A DNA stretch of 10,312 bases from NCBI GenBank assembly GCA_002405515.1, contig DHLZ01000180.1, forward strand, positions 16,819 to 27,130, in the 5' to 3' direction. Below the pieces are notes generated by a model. It was not told where the DNA came from. It was given only the letters and a program-made list of their open reading frames with translations, and ran no database searches. The DNA comes from Planctomycetaceae bacterium UBA4655. Lineage in GTDB: Bacteria; Planctomycetota; Planctomycetia; Pirellulales; UBA1268. Position numbers and translations under genes: made by a program. Each line of letters starts with the position of its first letter. The stretch's first letter is position 1. This document shows positions 6,501 to 10,312 of this stretch, one piece after another.

Positions 6501-7430
6501 TCAGTCGCCGCTCGGAGGCTCGTACTCGAAGTCCTTCCACTTCATCGCCCGGCGGACGGGCTCGATCCGCAGCACGGTCTCGCCGTTCTGGAAGATCCGC
6601 ACCGTGCCGTTGGTCTCGCTGACGGCCACGGCCACGCTGCGGGTCCGCCGCGTGACGGCCGCCGCCGCCCAGTGCCTCGCGCCGAGGCCCTTGGCGACCG
6701 ACACGTTCTCCGCCGAGGCGTCGATGTAGCGGGCCGCCGCCTCGACGGTGCCGTCGGCGTTGACGACGAACGCACCGTCGAGTTGGGCGATCTCCTTGAT
6801 GCCTTCACGCACCCGCGGGTCGGTCAGCCGCCGCTCCAGACGGCTGTAGCCGCGGACGGGGTCGAATCCGACCGAGTGGCTCGACTGCATGACCTTGCGG
6901 GTGTCGCCGACGACGAAGAGCGTGCCGACCGGCTTCCCCTCGCGGCCCTCGCGGCCGATCTCGACGGCGAGATCGACCACGAGCTTGAGCGTCTCGAGCG
7001 GCACCTTCGTCTCGAGATTCCTCAGGTCGCGGCTCGTCAGCTGTCCGAGGTGCTCCTCCAGGCGGACGACGCTCACGCTGTCGAGCGAACCGGCCTCGAA
7101 GCCGCTGTAGATCGCGACCACCTCCGCCTCCGGCGGGATGATCTCCGCCGCGACGCACTCGAGCAGGGCCTGCGCGAGCCGCTCCTGCACCGGCAGGCCC
7201 GCGACGTCGAGCACGAGCGGCTTGAGCCCGTGGGCGGCGGCTCCCTCGAGGTGCGGCTCCTCGTCGGCGGCCACGAGGAGCGGCGCGGAGCCCGTCGCGG
7301 CCCGAACCTTCTCCCAATCGAGCGGATGGTCCACGAGGAGCAGCATCGCGTCGGACGCATTCGACTCGAACAGGCGGGTGCCCGCCGCGAGCAGATGCTC
7401 GAACTGATCCGTCTGTTCCGCCGTCGCCAT
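6501..7430 (-). CDS. Diadenylate cyclase-like protein (DisA_N domain; CdaZ-like architecture)
   Basis: This 309-residue protein probably makes cyclic di-AMP from two ATP. The C-terminal DisA_N (DAC) domain spans about 150-290. It shows VGTLFVVGDTRKV (168-180), the signature LDGAFVVNADG (217-227, D218-G-A), ARYIDA, GLGARHWAAAAVT (248-260) and VSETNGTVRIFQNGE (270-284). Canonical DAC proteins have RHR at the second motif, but here it is R252-H-W. The N-terminal 120 residues are alpha/beta and resemble the pyruvate-kinase C-terminal-like domain of archaeal CdaZ enzymes. There is no membrane segment and no DisA DNA-binding domain, so it should be soluble. The frame extends to a TTG at 7481, but the ATG at 7430 has GAGGAG seven bases upstream. 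It precedes polA by 36 bases and is probably in the same operon. Catalytic activity is inferred, not shown. Confidence 0.82.
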   Translation of the reverse strand: MATAEQTDQFEHLLAAGTRLFESNASDAMLLLVDHPLDWEKVRAATGSAPLLVAADEEPHLEGAAAHGLKPLVLDVAGLPVQERLAQALLECVAAEIIPPEAEVVAIYSGFEAGSLDSVSVVRLEEHLGQLTSRDLRNLETKVPLETLKLVVDLAVEIGREGREGKPVGTLFVVGDTRKVMQSSHSVGFDPVRGYSRLERRLTDPRVREGIKEIAQLDGAFVVNADGTVEAAARYIDASAENVSVAKGLGARHWAAAAVTRRTRSVAVAVSETNGTVRIFQNGETVLRIEPVRRAMKWKDFEYEPPSGD

Positions 7431-7437
7431 CGCCGCG

Positions 7438-7443
7438 CTCCTC
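7438..7443 (-). promoter_or_regulatory. Ribosome binding site of the diadenylate cyclase-like gene
   Basis: On the minus strand GAGGAG lies seven bases before the ATG at 7430. It is the strongest Shine-Dalgarno in the window and decides the start against the upstream TTG and ATG codons of the same frame at 7481 and 7478. Confidence 0.7.
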
Positions 7444-7497
7444 GTGCGGGCAAGCCTACGGCGTTCGGTTCGGGGCATCAAGCAACGCAGGAAAAAA

Positions 7498-9216
7498 CTA
7501 CCGTCGAACGCGTCGCTTTGATTCGGTCGCGGGCGCGGCTTCCTTGGCGGGCTCGCCCTCCGGCGCCTCGGCGACCTGCACCTCCCGTGGCGATGCCGCC
7601 CTCATCGGGCCCTTGAAGGCCGCGACCGCGCCGGGCAGGATCACGCCCCAGACCCGCTCCTGGTAGACCGACAGGGCGTGAAGGGCGTGGCACATTGGGC
7701 CGACGGCCCACTCTCGCTCGGGCTCGCTGGCGAGCGCACGGGTGAGGAACTCGACCGCCCGCGTGACACGGGCATGGTAGAGCGACTGCTGGTCGAGCGA
7801 CGCGACGAGCCATTCGAGCATGTGCCCGGTCGTCTGGATCTTTCGGTCGATGTCGTCCTCGCGGTTCTGCGCGGTCGGAAACTTGTACCACTCCGTGCTG
7901 AACGAGCCGTCGGCGTTCTGGAGCTTCGTGAGCGTCATGAGCTGGTGCTCACGGACGAAGGCATCGGCGCGGGCGTACGTGCCCTCGAGCGACCCCGTGG
8001 CCCGCAGTCGGCGCTGGCAGCCGTACGCGAGGCCGAAGAGGCGGTGCGTGCCGCCGCACGGCGCGCCGCGGATCGGCTGCTCGAGCTCTTCCGCGACGAG
8101 CCGCTCCAGCGACCAGGGCTGGCCGTCGCGAGCGGTCCACGTCGCGTCGGAGGGCAGGTAGTGGGCCAGGCCGATGAGGGCGAACGTCAGTTCCGTCTTC
8201 GACTTGCATTCAAGTTTTTCCTGCTCGATGAGGTCGGCGACGGTGAACGACTGCCGCTGCGGCGTGAGCGGCGAGTTGGCCGCCACGCGGCACTGCGCGA
8301 GGACGGCGAGATACTGTGCCGAGTGTCCCTGCAGGCCGACGCCCTTGAGCGCCGTGACGCGTCCGTCCTGCGTCGCGAGCATCGTCTGTCCGCGGCAGCG
8401 GCCTCCGGAGTTGACCCAGCCGATGGCGTTGACGAGCCCGCCCCGCGGTCCGCCGACCCGCACGTCGGTGCCGATGCCGTAGGCGAGGAAACTGTGCATC
8501 ACCTCCCAGGGCGTGTGGTCCTGCGTGTTGAGAGGTCGCCGCTTGTAGATCGCGAGCACCTGCTCGATTCGCCGCTTGAGCCGGTTCATGCGGTCGTTCA
8601 CGGGCGCCGATGGTGCCGTGCCTTCGATCGTCCACGCGGTGGATGCCGGCTGCCTGGGCTTCGCGACGGCCGTCGCGGTCTGTTCGCGGGGGGCCGGCGG
8701 TGGAGCAGGTCTTGCGGCGACTCTCACGTAGGCCGGATCGAGCGATGCGGTGACGATCGTCTTCGCGGCTTGTCCGAAGGCCGAGGCGAGCGTCGCGAGG
8801 TCGTCGAACGACTCGATCCGGGGAGGCTGGGGTTGGGGCTTTGCCGCCGGCTCGCTCGTCGGCGACGTCTTCGACGTCTTCGACGTCGAAGGCCTGACCG
8901 CCGCCTCCTTCTCCGGGCGTTCCGGGGACGGCTTCTTCGCGGCGGCCGGCGGCGGTCCGATCGGAACGGCTTCGCCGATCGGCTTCTTCAGCAGCTGCGA
9001 AACGAGCGCGTCGTCATCGTGGGCATCGGGAGGAAGGGGCAGCCGAGACGCCTGCTTCGGCGGGGTCTTGCCGGAAGGTCCGCCGAGGGCCCTGGAGATC
9101 GCCTTGAATCCACCCGCGAACGGCAGCTGCCGAGGCCCCGCGGGTTCGGCGTCCGCCCGCCCGGAGGCCACGACCGCGGCGAGCAGGGCCGCGATCACCC
9201 ATGACCGGGATGGCAC
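7498..9216 (-). CDS. Secreted protein of unknown function with conserved helical core
   Basis: This is a 572-residue protein if the GTG at 9216 is the start. That start gives a compact signal peptide (SWVIAALLAAVVASGRADA, cleavage after ADA near residue 23), so export by Sec is likely. The frame continues to an ATG at 9267, but those 17 codons use T/A-ending codons atypical for the window. Residues about 24-205 form a disordered Pro/Ala/Lys-rich linker with a TSK tandem repeat. Residues about 210-535 form a conserved-looking alpha-helical core with HTPWEVMHSFLAYGIGTD, GLQGHSAQYLAVLAQ, ACGGTHRL-type APCGGTHRLFGLAYG, LQNADGSFSTEWY and QTTGHMLEWLV. The LQNxDGSF segment resembles motifs of alpha/alpha-toroid proteins of the squalene cyclase/prenyltransferase fold. 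The C-terminus is a basic Ala/Glu-rich tail. I recall similar proteins in planctomycetes, without known function. It ends 67 bases before the cyclase-like gene. Confidence 0.75.
   Translation of the reverse strand: MPSRSWVIAALLAAVVASGRADAEPAGPRQLPFAGGFKAISRALGGPSGKTPPKQASRLPLPPDAHDDDALVSQLLKKPIGEAVPIGPPPAAAKKPSPERPEKEAAVRPSTSKTSKTSPTSEPAAKPQPQPPRIESFDDLATLASAFGQAAKTIVTASLDPAYVRVAARPAPPPAPREQTATAVAKPRQPASTAWTIEGTAPSAPVNDRMNRLKRRIEQVLAIYKRRPLNTQDHTPWEVMHSFLAYGIGTDVRVGGPRGGLVNAIGWVNSGGRCRGQTMLATQDGRVTALKGVGLQGHSAQYLAVLAQCRVAANSPLTPQRQSFTVADLIEQEKLECKSKTELTFALIGLAHYLPSDATWTARDGQPWSLERLVAEELEQPIRGAPCGGTHRLFGLAYGCQRRLRATGSLEGTYARADAFVREHQLMTLTKLQNADGSFSTEWYKFPTAQNREDDIDRKIQTTGHMLEWLVASLDQQSLYHARVTRAVEFLTRALASEPEREWAVGPMCHALHALSVYQERVWGVILPGAVAAFKGPMRAASPREVQVAEAPEGEPAKEAAPATESKRRVRR
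8863..8889. repeat. Short tandem repeat, 9-base unit, within the secreted-protein gene
   Basis: The unit CGACGTCTT occurs at 8863-8871 and 8872-8880, and a third copy with changes (CGACGTCGA) follows at 8881-8889. In the minus-strand protein it encodes the TSK TSK TS run of the linker. Being in-frame and in a disordered region, it may vary in copy number between strains. Confidence 0.7.
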
Positions 9217-9294
9217 GGGCTGCAACCGGCTACACCCGGTCTGGGGAGCGATTCGGCAAAAAATCATGGTGGGTCATTGGCCGGAGGGTGTCTG

Positions 9295-9315
9295 GATACC
9301 GTGTTGCGTGGTATC
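9295..9315. repeat. Inverted repeat GATACC-N9-GGTATC
   Basis: Perfect 6-base arms (9295-9300 and 9310-9315) flank the 9-base spacer GTGTTGCGT. The arms are AT-richer than their surroundings and lie about 80 bases upstream of the secreted-protein start. This is compatible with an operator for a dimeric regulator, but a chance hairpin cannot be excluded. Confidence 0.35.
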
Positions 9316-9374
9316 GACCCGGCGGCCCTGAAACGCCACGGGCTCGCGGGATCACCCTGTCGGTTCGACCAAGC

Positions 9375-9434
9375 TTCCTCGGGCCGCCAGCCTGTCCAGG
9401 TTTCCTGATCGGTCTGGGTTGGCGGCCGGAGGGA
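9375..9434 (-). terminator. Long interrupted hairpin after the HEAT-protein gene, possible terminator
   Basis: On the plus strand TTCCTC-G-GGCCGCCA (9375-9389) pairs with TGGCGGCC-G-GAGGGA (9420-9434). That is eight perfect pairs, one G/G mismatch and six more pairs of which one is G-T. Inside the 30-base loop, CAGG-TTT-CCTG can form a second small hairpin. The structure begins one base after the stop codon of the minus-strand HEAT gene. There is no T run after it on the minus strand, so it is not a canonical intrinsic terminator. It could stabilise the 3' end of the message or act with Rho. Confidence 0.45.
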
Positions 9435-9435
9435 T

Positions 9436-10128
9436 TCAGAAGATCTTCCGGAACGTCTCGGCGATCGACCAGGAGGCATCGCGGGTCGCCTCGTCGGCCG
9501 CCGCCCACTGTCTCCAGGCGTTCACGTCGTCGCCGAGATCCCGGCCGCTGACCTCCTTGAGGGCCGCGACGGCACGGTACTGGATCGCCGGGTCGGGATC
9601 CTCGAGCGACTGCGCGAGGACCGGGATCGCCGATTTTTGCTTCAGTTTTCCGAGCGAGCGGATGGCCCGCAGTCGCACGTCCACATCGGTTTCCTCGCGG
9701 CAGCGGATCGAGATCAGCTCAACGGCCCGATCGCCCCCCTTCGCCGCCCAGGCGTCGCAGGCGGCCGAACGGACTCGCGGATCGGGATCCTGGAGCGCTC
9801 CCTGGCAGACCGCGGATGCGACCGGGACGTCGAACTTCGAGGCGATCTCGACGATGCTCGCCCGAACCCGGGGATCATGTTCGCTCACGATCGACTGGGC
9901 GAGTTCCTGCGAAAACGCGGCCCGCCTTTCCTCGTTCCCCTGCGTGGATTCCTTCGCCCGCTTCTCCAAGTCGGCGATCCGCTGCTTGGCGGTCATGCCG
10001 TACTTCTCGGCGAGCCTCGCGGCCTCCTTCGGGTCTTTCCAGGGCGCCCAGCCCGCGCAGCCGCAGGTCACCGCGAGAACGACGAAGCTGCACAGGACAA
10101 TCGCGAGGCTGGTGGAGCGTCGGTGCAT
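9436..10128 (-). CDS. HEAT-repeat protein, probable lipoprotein
   Basis: This 230-residue protein of unknown specific role starts with a basic n-region and a hydrophobic stretch (MHRRSTSLAIVLCSFVVLAV). It then has TCGCAGW, so lipidation of the Cys near residue 24 and export are likely, although the lipobox is not canonical (T-C-G-C). Residues about 31-70 are charged and predicted helical. Four HEAT-like helical pairs follow at about 72-195, each with the D-x-x-V-R pattern: HDPRVRASIVEIA, DPDPRVRSAACDAWAA, DVDVRLRAIRSLG and DPDPAIQYRAVAALKEVSG. The ending GRDLGDDVNAWRQWA is a common close of planctomycete-type HEAT repeats. Such proteins act as scaffolds for protein-protein contacts. The ATG at 10128 begins a good signal sequence, although no Shine-Dalgarno precedes it. 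It is probably transcribed separately from the downstream genes, given the hairpin spacer. Confidence 0.85.
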   Translation of the reverse strand: MHRRSTSLAIVLCSFVVLAVTCGCAGWAPWKDPKEAARLAEKYGMTAKQRIADLEKRAKESTQGNEERRAAFSQELAQSIVSEHDPRVRASIVEIASKFDVPVASAVCQGALQDPDPRVRSAACDAWAAKGGDRAVELISIRCREETDVDVRLRAIRSLGKLKQKSAIPVLAQSLEDPDPAIQYRAVAALKEVSGRDLGDDVNAWRQWAAADEATRDASWSIAETFRKIF

Positions 10129-10312
10129 GATGGGCTCGAAAGAGGCGGGACGCGGCGGACACTAGCGGACGTGGAGCGCTGAAACCAGAGCGTTTCCGCC
10201 CGGCTCTGGTCAACGCTGCGGGTTCGGGGCTGCCCGTTTCCTTCGAGCGACCCCGCCCGTCGCCGGACGCTCGCTTCGCCCATCGATGCCCGGTCATGAA
10301 TCGCTTTTGAAC
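10129..10312. other. Upstream region of the HEAT-protein gene, no gene recognised
   Basis: These 184 bases at the window edge show no credible coding region on either strand. The short open frames here have no recognisable similarity and overlap the HEAT gene out of frame. The region contains one inverted repeat, listed separately. A minus-strand TTGACC (10208-10213) resembles a -35 box, but no -10 box lies at 16-19 bases. A gene ending just beyond the window cannot be excluded. Confidence 0.4.
10184..10210. repeat. Perfect inverted repeat ACCAGAGC-N11-GCTCTGGT
   Basis: The 8-base arms at 10184-10191 and 10203-10210 match perfectly around an 11-base loop. On the minus strand the stem is followed by TTTCAGCG, only a weak T run. 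It could be the terminator of a gene upstream of the window or an operator about 55-80 bases before the HEAT-protein start. Confidence 0.5.

Larger units (their letters stand above)
9217..9435. other. Spacer between the HEAT-protein gene and the secreted-protein gene
   Basis: This 219-base spacer is rich in inverted repeats. It holds a long interrupted stem next to the upstream gene's stop, a smaller one at 9295-9315 and a 5-base stem ACCGG/CCGGT at 9225-9240 just upstream of the GTG start. The 10-base word GGCCGGAGGG occurs twice, at 9279-9288 and 9424-9433. No convincing -35/-10 pair or Shine-Dalgarno was found for the secreted-protein gene. Confidence 0.4.

Noticed and set aside
3619..6540. 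Minus-strand frame upstream of CoaE in the 1182-codon open frame across polA
   Set aside because: It overlaps the whole of polA out of frame and is made of Arg/Ala/Gly runs. Only the C-terminal CoaE part matches a protein family.
7485..7500. T run (minus strand TTTTTT) after the secreted-protein stop, as an intrinsic terminator
   Set aside because: No stable GC-rich stem directly precedes it. Only four-pair, poorly placed stems can be drawn.
7678..9204. Plus-strand 508-codon open frame opposite the secreted protein
   Set aside because: It is an antisense shadow with Arg/Gly/Leu-rich low-complexity composition and no domain. The minus-strand frame has a signal peptide and ordered conserved motifs.
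10160..10213. Sigma-70 promoter for the HEAT gene starting at TTGACC (10208-10213, minus strand)
   Set aside because: The sequence 17 bases downstream is CTCTGG, not -10-like. The next candidate, CTAGTG, is more than 40 bases away.

Overview
The window is about 10.3 kb of GC-rich bacterial chromosome in which all nine recognisable genes lie on the minus strand. It looks like core chromosome rather than an accessory island. The most likely source is a member of Planctomycetota, probably Pirellulales-like. This is inferred from the style of the PolA N-terminus (…VFDVLSRVYQLFHALPEM…), the stand-alone DisA_N protein with a kinase-like N-terminal half, the Pro/Ala-rich secreted protein with a conserved HTPWEVMH…GLQGH…CGGTHRL…TTGHMLEW core, and the HEAT-repeat lipoprotein. 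The sequence contains no rRNA or other direct taxonomic marker.

In transcription order (high to low coordinate) the layout is as follows. A HEAT-repeat lipoprotein (9436-10128) is followed by a hairpin-rich spacer. A secreted alpha-helical protein of unknown function comes next (7498-9216). Then come a diadenylate cyclase-like protein (6501-7430), DNA polymerase I polA (3615-6464) and coaE (2992-3618, sharing an ATGA overlap with polA). A 173-base leader precedes rho (1364-2818). Last are ribH (873-1352), nusB (303-737) and the 5' part of ftsY (1-292, running off the window). Spacings are short within disA-polA-coaE, rho-ribH and nusB-ftsY, so these are probably co-transcribed blocks. Two of the products, Rho and NusB, act on transcription termination and antitermination. 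PolA and the c-di-AMP synthase candidate link DNA repair with nucleotide signalling. CoaE and RibH supply CoA and flavin cofactors, and FtsY targets membrane proteins.

There is no mobile element, CRISPR array, tRNA or rRNA, and I do not see a new defence-type system. The points most worth a second look are these. The rho leader has three mutually complementary segments followed by a C-rich, G-poor tract, which suggests autogenous attenuation. The PolA proofreading domain has lost all four catalytic carboxylates. The DisA_N protein has a CdaZ-like architecture and RHW in place of RHR. The secreted protein carries a conserved core of unknown function. A long interrupted inverted repeat lies directly after the HEAT-protein stop codon. 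Almost every long plus-strand reading frame is an antisense shadow caused by high GC.
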